DNA of 64,000 bases, from positions 1,282,001 through 1,346,000 of the forward strand of contig NZ_CP045403.1 in assembly GCF_009363695.1 (NCBI RefSeq), read 5' to 3'. The notes below the pieces were generated by a model, which searched no databases, was not told the origin of the DNA, and saw only the letters and a list, made by a program, of their open reading frames with translations. Each line of letters starts with the position of its first letter. Within the stretch, counting starts at the first letter, position 1. The translations under genes were made by a program, and so were the position numbers. Shown here piece after piece: positions 42,186 to 50,700 of the stretch. Source of the DNA: Bacillus sp. THAF10 (GTDB taxonomy: Bacteria; Bacillota; Bacilli; Bacillales; Bacillaceae_I).

Positions 42186-43022
42186 ATGAAAGTGTTGGTG
42201 ACAGGAGCAAAAGGTCAACTTGGCTTTGAAATAGTGAAAATGCTAAACAAGAAGAAGGTGCAAACTATCGGTTTAAATAGATTAGAATTGGATGTTACAA
42301 ATAGAAAAAAGGTGGAAGAATTATTATGGAAGCATATGCCAGATGTCGTCATTCATTCAGCAGCATATACAAATGTTGCATTAGCAGAGAAAGAACCGGA
42401 AAAAGCCTATCAAGTTAACTCACTAGGTGCAAAAAATGTAGCAAAAGCTTCCGAATCAATTGGAGCTAGTTTATGTTATATTAGTACAGATTACGTATTT
42501 GACGGTATGAGTAAATCACCTTACACCGAAACCGATTTACCAAATCCGCAAAATATTTATGGAATGTCTAAATATCTTGGTGAAAAAAATGTTCAAGCAC
42601 TTTGCAGTAAATATTTTATTGTAAGGACTTCATGGCTATACGGATCAAATGGGAATAATTTTGTAAGAAAAATAATTGAAAAAGCGGAATCCTCTAATGA
42701 AATTGAAGTAGTAAATGATCAGTTTGGAAGTCCGACATACACTAGAGATTTAGCAATATTTTTACTTGAATTAATAAAAACAGGCAAATTCGGCATATAT
42801 CATGCTACTAATTCTGGAAGTTGTTCATGGTTTGAATTTGCCAGTGAAATATTTAGAGAATTAAATCACCCAGTAGTGATTAAGGCTGTTAACTCTGATA
42901 GATACATTAGTCATGTATACAGACCTAAAAATTCAGTTTTAGATAATAGCGCTATAATAAAGAACGGATTTAATGTTCTACCAAGCTGGCGCGAGGCTTT
43001 AAAAGATTTCCTTACAATTTAA
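42186..43022 (+). CDS. rmlD: dTDP-4-dehydrorhamnose reductase (RmlD/SpsK)
   Basis: Final NAD(P)H-dependent step to dTDP-L-rhamnose. The 278-aa protein has KVLVTGAKGQLGFEIVKML, VIHSAAYTNVALAE, YISTDYVFDG, YGMSKYLGEK (catalytic Tyr/Lys), RTSWLYGSNGNNFV and DQFGSPTYTRDLA. I chose ATG 42186, eight bases after AAAGGTG; GTG 42177 and ATG 42180 are too close to it. Last gene of the plus-strand operon, two bases from the converging DUF616 gene with no terminator visible between. Confidence 0.93.
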   Translation: MKVLVTGAKGQLGFEIVKMLNKKKVQTIGLNRLELDVTNRKKVEELLWKHMPDVVIHSAAYTNVALAEKEPEKAYQVNSLGAKNVAKASESIGASLCYISTDYVFDGMSKSPYTETDLPNPQNIYGMSKYLGEKNVQALCSKYFIVRTSWLYGSNGNNFVRKIIEKAESSNEIEVVNDQFGSPTYTRDLAIFLLELIKTGKFGIYHATNSGSCSWFEFASEIFRELNHPVVIKAVNSDRYISHVYRPKNSVLDNSAIIKNGFNVLPSWREALKDFLTI

Positions 43023-43023
43023 A

Positions 43024-43689
43024 TTACTTCAAGTGTTTGAATATATCTAAATAATTGTTATCGTAATATGTGCCTTCATTAATGATTTCAAAGTTAAAAT
43101 TGTTTTTCCATGCACAATAATTAAAACTGAGCTGATCTCGCTTGCTAAATAATAGTATCTGTTCCCACCAATCCTCCATTAGTTTCCTAACACCTTGGTC
43201 GTTATGCTTTCGAAGAATTATTGGGCTTGCAATTAATCCATTTCGTTTTGGGTAACCCTTTTGTCTATAGAAGTTACATTGTTTTTTCGCAATTGCATAT
43301 TCTTCTTTTCTAAAAGCAACAACTGCCTTTGCTTCCTGATAAATACAATTCCTTTGAGGGTGATTATACACAGCAAGGTTTGATTTAGTAAGATGCTTAT
43401 TTAATAATTCCACCAAATCCCCTTTAATTAAATATCTGCCATCTATCCATATGCTATATTCATATTCCTTTAAAAAATGATGAGGTAGTATTTTGTATTT
43501 TCTTGCTTTCCTTGTATGATCTAAGGTTAATGTGTTATCGATTAAACGAACCTCCCATATATCTGACACCAAATCCTTATTATCCGTAAAGCAAATGTAA
43601 TCAACATTTGGGGAAATAAAAGTAGGTTCTTTTAATGAATCATAATTATTTGTAATTGCCGTATAAACTACAATTTTACGATTATTCAT
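43024..43689 (-). CDS. DUF616 glycosyltransferase-like protein
   Basis: A 221-aa protein: KIVVYTAITNNYDSLKEP, VDYICFTDN, ARKYKILPHHFLKEYEYSIWIDGRYLI, NHPQRNCIYQEAKAVV and NGLIASPIILRKH. These blocks are characteristic of DUF616 (TOD1/MUCI70-like, GT-A fold), with the IWIDG strand in the place of a DxD motif. Role in polymer synthesis is inferred. Seven bases separate it from the methyltransferase gene upstream, so it belongs to the minus-strand operon from 47306. Confidence 0.72.
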   Translation of the reverse strand: MNNRKIVVYTAITNNYDSLKEPTFISPNVDYICFTDNKDLVSDIWEVRLIDNTLTLDHTRKARKYKILPHHFLKEYEYSIWIDGRYLIKGDLVELLNKHLTKSNLAVYNHPQRNCIYQEAKAVVAFRKEEYAIAKKQCNFYRQKGYPKRNGLIASPIILRKHNDQGVRKLMEDWWEQILLFSKRDQLSFNYCAWKNNFNFEIINEGTYYDNNYLDIFKHLK

Positions 43690-43695
43690 AACTAA

Positions 43696-44433
43696 TCACC
43701 TTTTTTTGTTTTTGAAATATTCTTTCTCTGCAAATCTAAGTTTTTGTTTTATAACCTTCTGAAGTTTGTATTCGTTGTTAGTAGGAAAAAGGACTCCAAG
43801 ACCATGAAATAGTTCTGTTGACTCAAACCCAACAGGCATCTTTGTACTTTTAAGAAAATCCTCAATTGCGGTCATAACACCATTCTGTTTACCGCCTTCA
43901 AATAAAGCGTTATTTAAATGTGAATTTTTTACATCCCTGGAATTGTTACTCTTTATTAACTTACTTTTTCCTTCTTTAATACCAAGCTTTGCGTATGGCT
44001 TTCTAAATTCCTGGGGAATTAATTCTGGATTATAATACATATCTCTTCTTCCGTACGGCCATGAGATATCATGTAAGAAAATTAATGGAAATTGATTTTT
44101 TTTCAAAGTCTTAGTTTCAATTATTTTTAGTTCATTAAAAACAGTGTACCAGTTATGGTCACCATCAATTAAAATCACATCAAATTCATCAATTTGTGAT
44201 AAAGCATTCAAACTTATATCTTTATAAAAAGTCATAAAGCTATGTTGATGTTGTAGTTCAGAAATATCAATTAAAGGAGCGGGATCAATTCCTATATAAT
44301 TGCATCCTTTTTGAGAACAATAATTTATTAGATTCTTTGTGTTAAGACCGCCTGCTACTCCAATTTCTACTATAGAATTTACTGAGCAATAATCTAGTAG
44401 GGGTTCTACTATATCTTTCCAATATCTATTCAT
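43696..44433 (-). CDS. Class I SAM-dependent methyltransferase
   Basis: A 245-aa protein with SIVEIGVAGGLNTKNLINYC as the cofactor loop, YIGIDPAPL as the acidic second strand and DVILIDGDHNWYTVFNEL, the Asp-His motif of the Methyltransf_24 (CmcI/TylF-like) group. LIFLHDISWPYGRRDMYY follows. It likely O-methylates a sugar of the glycan made by the surrounding genes. Second candidate methyltransferase in the cluster beside the DUF579 protein. Confidence 0.75.
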   Translation of the reverse strand: MNRYWKDIVEPLLDYCSVNSIVEIGVAGGLNTKNLINYCSQKGCNYIGIDPAPLIDISELQHQHSFMTFYKDISLNALSQIDEFDVILIDGDHNWYTVFNELKIIETKTLKKNQFPLIFLHDISWPYGRRDMYYNPELIPQEFRKPYAKLGIKEGKSKLIKSNNSRDVKNSHLNNALFEGGKQNGVMTAIEDFLKSTKMPVGFESTELFHGLGVLFPTNNEYKLQKVIKQKLRFAEKEYFKNKKR

Positions 44434-44461
44434 AAAATCACTCCATCAAATTGAGTTTTAA

Positions 44462-45178
44462 TTATTTCATTAATACCTTGTTTGATCCTTTTCCAAAATC
44501 AATACATACCTTATCAGTTGCTTGTGCAATCCTTTGGGCTAGAATAACAGCATTTACACCACAACATATTAACGCAATATCAAATTTATCTTTATTAGAA
44601 ATGGCAAAGTGTATGGTTTTTTCTATTTGACTGTAATCTCTAAATGAAGTACAGACTTCTATTCTCTGACTATAGGGTTTTTCAGTTAAAATATTCTTCA
44701 ACTCTACTGGGTTTCTGTAAATCAGTAAAATTCGCTTACCTCTTATTAGCTTCCAAAACATTTTATCCTTTGCAAAATCCCTGTTTATACATGCATCACA
44801 AATAGTTTTAGGCTCAATGTTATGAAATTTAAATATTTTATCAGTAAGTTTTCTTTTCAGTCGAGGTGAAGCTTTTATTCTTCTATCATTATTAGGTAAT
44901 ATCCCAACAATAGAAGCTTCCCTAATAGATTGTATTAGTTCATTTTTTAGTTTTAAATTTGGTAGATTTAATCCTTTTTTACCTTTGTTTGCACGCTTAC
45001 TCCATGTGAGAGATAATACTTTTTTCATAGGTAAGACATCGTCTTGAGCTAATACTATATTTTCACCATCTCCAATTCTTACCAATGATAAAGGCTTACC
45101 TATATTTAGAGCAGTTTTTATTTCGTTTAGCACATCTTTATTAGTTAAGAACTTCGAGTTTAAAGAAAATTTATCCAT
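44462..45178 (-). CDS. GT-D fold glycosyltransferase (DUF1792-like)
   Basis: A 238-aa protein: KPLSLVRIGDGENIVLAQDD is the RxGDGE metal and donor motif of GT-D enzymes such as DGT1. VGILPNNDRR, GKRILLIYRN and FDIALICCGVNAVILAQRIAQATDKVCIDFGKGSNKVL complete the pattern. I chose ATG 45178, which overlaps the end of the dehydrogenase gene by eight bases; a longer start lies deeper in that gene. It probably adds a hexose during extension of a surface glycan. Confidence 0.75.
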   Translation of the reverse strand: MDKFSLNSKFLTNKDVLNEIKTALNIGKPLSLVRIGDGENIVLAQDDVLPMKKVLSLTWSKRANKGKKGLNLPNLKLKNELIQSIREASIVGILPNNDRRIKASPRLKRKLTDKIFKFHNIEPKTICDACINRDFAKDKMFWKLIRGKRILLIYRNPVELKNILTEKPYSQRIEVCTSFRDYSQIEKTIHFAISNKDKFDIALICCGVNAVILAQRIAQATDKVCIDFGKGSNKVLMK

Positions 45179-46475
45179 AATTTTTACCACCAAAGTAATA
45201 GATGTTTTCTTTAAAATCAAATTTATTGGTTACATTTCGTGTGTCATAAATTAAATTAGCATGATTAACTATTGTTTCAAGAGGGATACACGAGTGGTCT
45301 GTTAATATAACTACTATTGATGCCTTCTTTATATTTTCTACTGTTATTGGAATACTGTGTAATGTCTGATTATTTATTGTTACGCTACTTATATATGGGT
45401 CGTGGTAACTTACTTCAAATTTCAAGTTGTTCAGTGATTCCATAATTTTCAATGGTACTGATTCTCTTATATCACCTACGTCCTTTTTATATGTTATCCC
45501 ATAGATAAGAATCTCTTTATTTTCCATTTGTGTGGTGAAATCAATTATTTTATTAATAATGTAAGATGAAATATTATCATTTATCTCTTTTGTAAGTTGC
45601 AATAAGTCGAAAGAGAATCCTTTTTGTTTAGATAACCAACTAAGGTACATGGGATCAACTGGAATACAATGGCCACCTATGCCTGGACCTGGGTAAAAGG
45701 GTTGAAAACCAAATGGTTTGGTACTAGCAGCGTCTATTACTTCTTTTGCACTAATATTGAGTTTGTCGCAAAGCATCGCAAATTGGTTGATAAAAGTAAT
45801 ATTGATAAAACGATAACTGTTTTCTAATAACTTAGTAATCTCAGCGGCTTCTGTGGAGCTAAGAGTAATAACTTTTGAAAAAATGGTGCTGTATAAATTT
45901 GCAATTCTGTTCTTACATTCTGAAGTAACTCCGCTAACTATTTTTGGTATCACTTCTAGTTGTACTGCATTCCCAGGGTCTATTCTTTCAGGAGAATAAG
46001 ATAAAAAAAACTCTTTTCCTGCTTTGAAATCTTCTTTTTCAAGCAACGGTAATACAACGGTATTAGTTGTACTTGGATAGGTAGAGCTTTCCAAAACAAC
46101 TAACTGTCCCTTTTGTAAGTGAGCACTTATTGAGAGGCAGGCTTGCTCTAGGGAAGTTAAATCTGGCTTCCCTTCTAATGTAATGGGAGTAGGAACACAT
46201 ATTATTATGACCCCTACATTCTTAATCTTCTTGTAATCGGTGGTTACACATAGTTTTCCTGATTGTATTGCTTCTATTAATTCTCTGTTATCAATATCCG
46301 CTATATGGCTGTATCCTTCATTTAAACTGTTGACCTTAGCAGGATTATTTTCAATGCCTGTTACTTTAAAACCTTTTCTTATTAATAAAAGAGACAACGG
46401 TAAACCCACATAGCCTAATCCAATAACCGCTACACTTTTTGATTCGTAAGTGTTATCAACATTTTTAAACTTCAT
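45171..46475 (-). CDS. Nucleotide-sugar dehydrogenase (UDP-GlcNAc/ManNAc 6-dehydrogenase type)
   Basis: NAD-dependent four-electron oxidation of a UDP-sugar to its uronic acid. The 434-aa protein has SVAVIGLGYVGLPLSLLL, ICVPTPI, LESSTYPSTT, SPERIDPGN, TKLLENSYRFINITFINQFA and the catalytic Cys in GPGIGGHCIPVDPMYLSW. The GIGGHCIPVDP form is more like WbpA/WecC/VipA than UDP-glucose dehydrogenases. A UDP-GlcNAc 2-epimerase is encoded at 33564, so ManNAc uronate is possible. ATG 46475 has AGGTGG at eight bases. Confidence 0.85.
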   Translation of the reverse strand: MKFKNVDNTYESKSVAVIGLGYVGLPLSLLLIRKGFKVTGIENNPAKVNSLNEGYSHIADIDNRELIEAIQSGKLCVTTDYKKIKNVGVIIICVPTPITLEGKPDLTSLEQACLSISAHLQKGQLVVLESSTYPSTTNTVVLPLLEKEDFKAGKEFFLSYSPERIDPGNAVQLEVIPKIVSGVTSECKNRIANLYSTIFSKVITLSSTEAAEITKLLENSYRFINITFINQFAMLCDKLNISAKEVIDAASTKPFGFQPFYPGPGIGGHCIPVDPMYLSWLSKQKGFSFDLLQLTKEINDNISSYIINKIIDFTTQMENKEILIYGITYKKDVGDIRESVPLKIMESLNNLKFEVSYHDPYISSVTINNQTLHSIPITVENIKKASIVVILTDHSCIPLETIVNHANLIYDTRNVTNKFDFKENIYYFGGKNYG

Positions 46476-46487
46476 CCTCTTTTCCAC

Positions 46488-47306
46488 CTATACATTAAAA
46501 TGATTCCAAATCCAATCACCATATGTTACTCCTTTTGATCTATATTGAAGTGAGCTAACGTTTATATTAATTAGACCTTTAATTGTCATGTTATTGTCAC
46601 CATATCCGAAGACCCTAAGAACTAACGGCTGATCTAGGAATTGATAGTCATTTTTTTTGAATTTTGAATGTGTTAATCTATGGCTAGTAAATGCAAACTT
46701 TGAAAACTTACTTTTATCTCTTTTAAAACTTAATGGAAGTTCATTGGTATTGAAATAAATAACACTGCTCGATCCACAATGGAGATAAAACCTTTTTGTA
46801 ACCCAAATTTCTTTTATATTTGTATTTATCATGAAGCTTTCACGGATAATGAATGCTTTTTTTAATGGAAGAGAGTTGAGATATTCAATAAATTTATAAT
46901 GGATTAAATCATCTGCATCTAAGTGCATATAATAACCATTAAAGTGAATGGTTCTTAAATAAGCTCCAATCAAAATACGTTTTTTCCTTTTATCTAAATT
47001 AAAGCCTTTTGGGCTAATTGGAGGTTTGAATGGAGAGCTTATCCATTTTACCTTTTCATTTTCAATTTCTGCTATTTTAGGTTTTTCGTGACCTGCCACA
47101 ACAATAAGAAAATTTGATTTTGTATTATTAAAAATAGATCTTAATGTATTGGATAAGTTTTTTTGTACTATTTCCCAATTCTTGCACACTTTCTTACTCT
47201 TGAAAGAAATACCAAAACAAACAATTATAGGCTCTTTTAGAGGACTTGTTTTTGGAATAAGAGATTCAAATTGATTAAGGCGTTTATCAATAATACTTCT
47301 AGTCAA
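46488..47306 (-). CDS. Glycosyltransferase-like protein (GT-A type)
   Basis: A 272-aa protein: PIIVCFGISFKSKKVCKNWEIV, FLIVVAGHEKP, then GYYMHLDADDLIHYKFIEYL with a DxDD metal site. FYLHCGSSSVIYFNTNELP and FLDQPLVLRVFGYGDNN follow. The pattern fits a small GT-A transferase, but the family is not one I can name. TTG 47306 follows AAGGTG. First gene of the five-gene minus-strand operon ending at 43024. Confidence 0.62.
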   Translation of the reverse strand: MTRSIIDKRLNQFESLIPKTSPLKEPIIVCFGISFKSKKVCKNWEIVQKNLSNTLRSIFNNTKSNFLIVVAGHEKPKIAEIENEKVKWISSPFKPPISPKGFNLDKRKKRILIGAYLRTIHFNGYYMHLDADDLIHYKFIEYLNSLPLKKAFIIRESFMINTNIKEIWVTKRFYLHCGSSSVIYFNTNELPLSFKRDKSKFSKFAFTSHRLTHSKFKKNDYQFLDQPLVLRVFGYGDNNMTIKGLININVSSLQYRSKGVTYGDWIWNHFNV

Positions 47307-47328
47307 AGGATCACCTTCTTCTAAAAAT

Positions 47329-47357
47329 AAACCCTACCCTGAAAGGGGTAGGGTTTA
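47329..47357 (-). terminator. Terminator of the Cys-rich coat-type gene
   Basis: AAACCCTACCC / GGGTAGGGTTT stem, followed on the minus strand by ATTTTTA. Confidence 0.7.
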
Positions 47358-47387
47358 AGTAAAAATCTTAATTCTATTAAACTGCCA

Positions 47388-47663
47388 TTATCCTGTGATT
47401 TCAGGTAGCACTGCAATGATATCTTTGCAGCAAACATATGATAAAGTACCATCTTCATTAGTTACAGTTACAATTCCTGTTTCTTTATCAATACAAGCAA
47501 TAGTTACGTTTTCAAGGTCATCTCCTGCAATCAAGCGAAGTGTTACAGTGTCACCTCTAAAATCTTTTAGGAATTTACTGCAAAAGCACTCTAACTTACG
47601 ATCTTCAACCGCCTCAACCTTTTTCTTGCTACAACAAGCCTTATACTCATAGTATAAACTCAT
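47388..47663 (-). CDS. Cys-rich small coat-type protein with LSm-like core
   Basis: A 91-aa protein starting SLYYEYKACCSKKKVEAVEDRKLECFCSKFLKDF and continuing GDTVTLRLIAGDDLENVTIACIDKETGIVTV, ending SYVCCKDIIAVLP. Eight Cys include two CC pairs. The β-pattern is the same as in the products of 36490 and 36722. GGGAGGC precedes ATG 47663, and an inverted repeat TAGGAA-N6-TTCCTA (47693-47710) sits in its leader. Coat or exosporium role inferred. Confidence 0.55.
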   Translation of the reverse strand: MSLYYEYKACCSKKKVEAVEDRKLECFCSKFLKDFRGDTVTLRLIAGDDLENVTIACIDKETGIVTVTNEDGTLSYVCCKDIIAVLPEITG

Positions 47664-47794
47664 TTTTTTGCCTCCCTCTAATTTTGAGTTATTAGGAATT
47701 TTACTTCCTACATTAATGTATTCTTAGAGGGTTTATCTGCTAGGGCTAATACCTTAGTACAAGCGCCTTTTTTCTAGTAATCTAGTAAGTTGGC

Positions 47795-48550
47795 CTATGG
47801 GTGATGAATGGATAGTTTGTTTTTGGAGGCAAATGGATTTGGTAGGTTTTCTCCGTAGATAAAGGCCTCCAATGTAAGTTTGCCTTTTGCTTCGCTTGGT
47901 ATTGATAGCTCAAAGCCTTTAAAGGAGAGGGTTTGGCCTGCAGAAAGATGTGGTGATTTGGTGGAGCAGATCCAGTATTCTCCGTCGTTCTTGATTTTTG
48001 TTTTCCAGTCGTCTGTTGCAAATATCCAGTCAACGGCTTGGTTATCAAGATCTTGTTTTAAAATATTGGATGTGGCAATTTTTCCAGATAGGCTTGCTGT
48101 GTGAGGTGGGGAAAGCTTTAAGCAAAGAAGTAGATTTTCAATATCCTGTGAGCCTGTGTTAGTAATGTGAAGATCGCCTATAACGGTTAGGTTGGTTTCG
48201 TCTTTATCTGGCAGGATGATGGCGTAATTAAAGTAGCCGTTTACATGAAAAGTCGTTTGAGATGCTATGGGTGTTGTTTTTTCTTTTGGTGAGGCATATA
48301 CTTTTCTTTCTTCCTCAAGCTCCACTTCTAAGAAGGTTATTTTGTTATGGAGCTTGCTGATTTCTTTGTGCATTTCAGAAAGGTCATTTTCAATTAAATC
48401 CTTCAATTTCGTTTGAAGATAGCCATTTCTAACTTTTTCTTTTTCGAGCTGTTTATCTAGTTCTGCAAGCATTTGTTTGTATTTGGAAAGCTCCGATCTA
48501 TAGTGAATAATCATTTGTTTTGACATTTGTAGGTCTTGATTTGATGACAT
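47795..48550 (-). CDS. Coiled-coil protein with β-sandwich C-terminus, unknown
   Basis: A 251-aa protein. Residues 1-85 form a charged coiled coil (SELSKYKQMLAELDKQLEKEK, EISKLHNKITFLEVELEEERK). After a Pro/Thr linker (90-105), residues 105-250 look like a β-sandwich: FNYAIILPDKDETNLTVIGDLHITNTGSQDIENLLLCLKL, LSAGQTLSFKGFELSIP. No signal peptide or Cys. AGGGAT precedes ATG 48550. The coiled-coil plan recurs in the product of 49601 across the next gene, suggesting that the two may assemble together. Family not recognised. Confidence 0.55.
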   Translation of the reverse strand: MSSNQDLQMSKQMIIHYRSELSKYKQMLAELDKQLEKEKVRNGYLQTKLKDLIENDLSEMHKEISKLHNKITFLEVELEEERKVYASPKEKTTPIASQTTFHVNGYFNYAIILPDKDETNLTVIGDLHITNTGSQDIENLLLCLKLSPPHTASLSGKIATSNILKQDLDNQAVDWIFATDDWKTKIKNDGEYWICSTKSPHLSAGQTLSFKGFELSIPSEAKGKLTLEAFIYGENLPNPFASKNKLSIHHP

Positions 48551-48582
48551 AATGGTATCCCTCCTTGTTTTATTTTATGTAA

Positions 48583-48600
48583 TCATGTGCTGTCACATGA
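48583..48600 (-). promoter_or_regulatory. Perfect inverted repeat upstream of the coiled-coil gene
   Basis: TCATGTG-CTGT-CACATGA, seven-base arms and four-base spacer, 33 bases upstream of ATG 48550. It may be an operator or a short leader hairpin. Confidence 0.4.
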
Positions 48601-48611
48601 TAAACCAAAAC

Positions 48612-48648
48612 CACCATCAAGTCCCAGTAGTCCTGGACCTTGATGGTG
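48612..48648 (-). terminator. Hairpin downstream of the His-rich coat-type gene
   Basis: CACCATCAAG / CTTGATGGTG outer stem with an inner CAG/CTG helix. On the minus strand it is followed by GTTTTGG, so a moderate terminator. Confidence 0.6.
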
Positions 48649-48686
48649 ATTAAAAGGTATGATATCTTCCTTTATTAAATAGGGTA

Positions 48687-49421
48687 TTATCTACGTCTTC
48701 TAGTATGTGCTGGGAATATCTCAGGACATTGTGGTGGGAATTCTTTGATAGGGCATAGTAGTCCTTCAATGATTTCTTCACGTGGTCTGCAGATTCTAGC
48801 TTCTACTTCTAGTTTTACGTCAGCTTCCATTTGGATGTCTAGGCACAAGATTAAGTTGATGTCTAGTTGAGAAAGATCTGGTGTAGCGATAAGGTTCGCG
48901 TCACACTCAAAGAATGTTACATGGCAGTCAAGCTCAGTTCCTTCTGGTGCGCAAAGTAAGAATGTTTGCACTGTTGCGAATGGAATTGGTGCTGAGCAAC
49001 ATACTACCTGACCCATTTCATCTACGATATGAACAGTTACATAGCCTTTGATTAGAACCTTCACGCGCTGCAGGATGATCTCTGTGCCGTCGATTTCTAC
49101 TTCAACGTCAGGACGTCCTCCCGCTTGCTCGATTTCTTTGCACACAAGACCTTTATGATGACGGTGATGGTGATGTGATAACGTATCAATTCTATGACCG
49201 TTATCATCGGATAAGAAGCACTTAACAGACAATGGTCCTAATTTTTTATCACACAAAATGTCTGCTATGTTGTCATCTTCTTCGTGGTCTAGGTTACATG
49301 CAAAAAGGCCATCAAGGTCGTTTTTGCAGATAGGTTTTAGTGCAACATCTAATTGGCGAGTAACCCAGTCGTAAACCTTTCGAGCCTTTATACAGACTCT
49401 TTCAGTTTCGTTATGACTCAC
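48687..49421 (-). CDS. Putative spore coat/exosporium protein with YDWVTRQ motif and His cluster
   Basis: A 244-aa protein. The N-terminus SHNETERVCIKARKVYDWVTRQLDVAL carries the YDWVTRQ signature that I associate with Bacillus spore-surface proteins. LSHHHHRHHKG (near residues 80-90) is a striking His cluster that could bind metal. β-rich repeats follow (VEIDGTEIILQRVKVLIKGYVTVHIVDE; INLILCLDIQMEADVKLEVEARICRP), with a total of about 12 Cys and an Arg-rich end. No signal peptide. Monocistronic. The function is inferred from composition and setting. Confidence 0.6.
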   Translation of the reverse strand: MSHNETERVCIKARKVYDWVTRQLDVALKPICKNDLDGLFACNLDHEEDDNIADILCDKKLGPLSVKCFLSDDNGHRIDTLSHHHHRHHKGLVCKEIEQAGGRPDVEVEIDGTEIILQRVKVLIKGYVTVHIVDEMGQVVCCSAPIPFATVQTFLLCAPEGTELDCHVTFFECDANLIATPDLSQLDINLILCLDIQMEADVKLEVEARICRPREEIIEGLLCPIKEFPPQCPEIFPAHTRRRR

Positions 49422-49600
49422 TAAAAACTCCTCCTATACTTTTATTACCCATTTGGGTTACGGGGCTACTGTATAGTATGAATTTGGTGGGTAAGTGTGC
49501 CGAGACAAAAACCCAAATTTCTTTTTTGCAAGTTTGTAGTCATATTCTTGGCTTTAAAGGAATTACTTGTAAGAAGGGAGAGTTTTTGGGAGGGATAAGC

Positions 49601-50404
49601 ATGAAAAGCTCTGATAAAGACAACAAGGTGATTTTACAGCAGAAGATTATTCATCTTGGTGCGGAAGTACGGCGCCTTACTTCCGATATAAAACGGCTGA
49701 AAAGCAAAGAATTTTTTAAAAAGGTAGAAAGTGAACGCTCAGAATATAAATCCACGATTCGTTTTTTAGAGGAACAATGTCAGATACTGAAAGAGAAAAA
49801 CAGTGCAATGCTACATGAAGCAAATCAGATTAAAAAAGAGCTTTCTAAATGGAAGGAAGATAATCAGACAAAGCTACTGACCATTAGCGGAGAGTTTAGT
49901 GCGTTGAAACAACAATGTGAAAAGGAGCGGGATGCTCATTTAAAGGCCATAGATGAAAAAGAACGTCTTCAAAGTGAAATGGAAGAATTACAAAGAGAAC
50001 TAGCCAAACAAACAGAAATAAATGAAGACCTGGAAAAAGAATACGATATGGTCAAGGAAACGGTCAAGGTGCTCATTGAAAAAATCGAGCGCTCCAACAG
50101 AGATCAAAGTGGTTATCAGATAGTAGCAGAAATTAATGAAAAGCTGGAAAAGGAAAACATGCACTTTCAAAAGGAACTAGAGGAGCTACAAACAGAGTAT
50201 AAAAGTCTGAAGGATGAAAACAGCCTTTTGGTGGAGGACATCGAAAAGTTAAATATGTGTGTAGGTGATTTGGAACAAAAAAATGACACGCTCGTCCATG
50301 ACTCCACCTCTGTTTTGGGTTTAACAGAAAAAAAGCAGAACACTTTCACAGAAAGCAAGAGAATGCAGTCATGGTTTTATAATAATTTGAAAAAAAACAA
50401 TTAA
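49601..50404 (+). CDS. Coiled-coil protein, unknown
   Basis: A 267-aa, almost wholly helical, charged protein: KDNKVILQQKIIHLGAEVRRL, RFLEEQCQILKEKNSAML, EMEELQRELAKQTEINEDLEKEY, ENMHFQKELEELQTEYKSL, all heptad-rich, ending in a basic tail QSWFYNNLKKNN. I chose ATG 49601 because GGGAGG lies seven bases before it; an upstream reading from 49478 has no site. It diverges from the His-rich coat-type gene. It could be a scaffold of the spore envelope, but there is no family match. Confidence 0.55.
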   Translation: MKSSDKDNKVILQQKIIHLGAEVRRLTSDIKRLKSKEFFKKVESERSEYKSTIRFLEEQCQILKEKNSAMLHEANQIKKELSKWKEDNQTKLLTISGEFSALKQQCEKERDAHLKAIDEKERLQSEMEELQRELAKQTEINEDLEKEYDMVKETVKVLIEKIERSNRDQSGYQIVAEINEKLEKENMHFQKELEELQTEYKSLKDENSLLVEDIEKLNMCVGDLEQKNDTLVHDSTSVLGLTEKKQNTFTESKRMQSWFYNNLKKNN

Positions 50405-50494
50405 GCAACCGTTCTGGTACAGGCGCGGAAACCCTTTTTGTTATCCATGCATAAGATGATAGTATCTTAACTATGAACAAATGGAGGTTTTCGC

Positions 50495-50644
50495 ATGAAG
50501 TATCATTATTCTCACTCCAACCATTACGCAAAGGAACCGATGCAAATCATCACTTCTTCCAAAACATTAGCACAAAAAAAGAAGAAAAAGTCCTCCGGAT
50601 GTAATTGTGGAAAAAAGAAAAAAATCATAACGGAAGAATTTTAA
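50495..50644 (+). CDS. Small His/Lys/Cys-rich protein, 49 aa (probable coat protein)
   Basis: ATG 50495 after TGGAGG. The product is KYHYSHSNHYAKEPMQIITSSKTLAQ, then KKKKKSSGCNCGKKKK and IITEEF. High His/Tyr at the N-terminus and a CxC within Lys runs resemble small spore-coat cross-linking proteins. CATAAGATG about 40 bases upstream could be a late-sporulation -10. Below the usual size cut-off. It is followed by a long stem-loop. Confidence 0.5.
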   Translation: MKYHYSHSNHYAKEPMQIITSSKTLAQKKKKKSSGCNCGKKKKIITEEF

Positions 50645-50654
50645 TTCATTACTA

Positions 50655-50695
50655 TTTCCCCCTTTCATACATATTATCAATATGAAAGGGGGAAA
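50655..50695 (+). promoter_or_regulatory. 15-bp perfect stem-loop that sequesters the yjcA ribosome binding site
   Basis: TTTCCCCCTTTCATA (50655-50669) pairs without mismatch with TATGAAAGGGGGAAA (50681-50695), 11-base loop. The 3' arm contains AAAGGGGG, the ribosome binding site of the TTG-start gene at 50701. Only a short TTCTTTT follows, so it is a poor terminator and more likely a translation block or mRNA stabiliser. Confidence 0.65.
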
Positions 50696-50700
50696 TTCTT

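Noticed and set aside
47795..48048. 88-aa frame inside the coiled-coil gene in another frame
   Set aside because: Pro/Lys-rich shadow with no ribosome binding site; the main frame has coherent domain structure.
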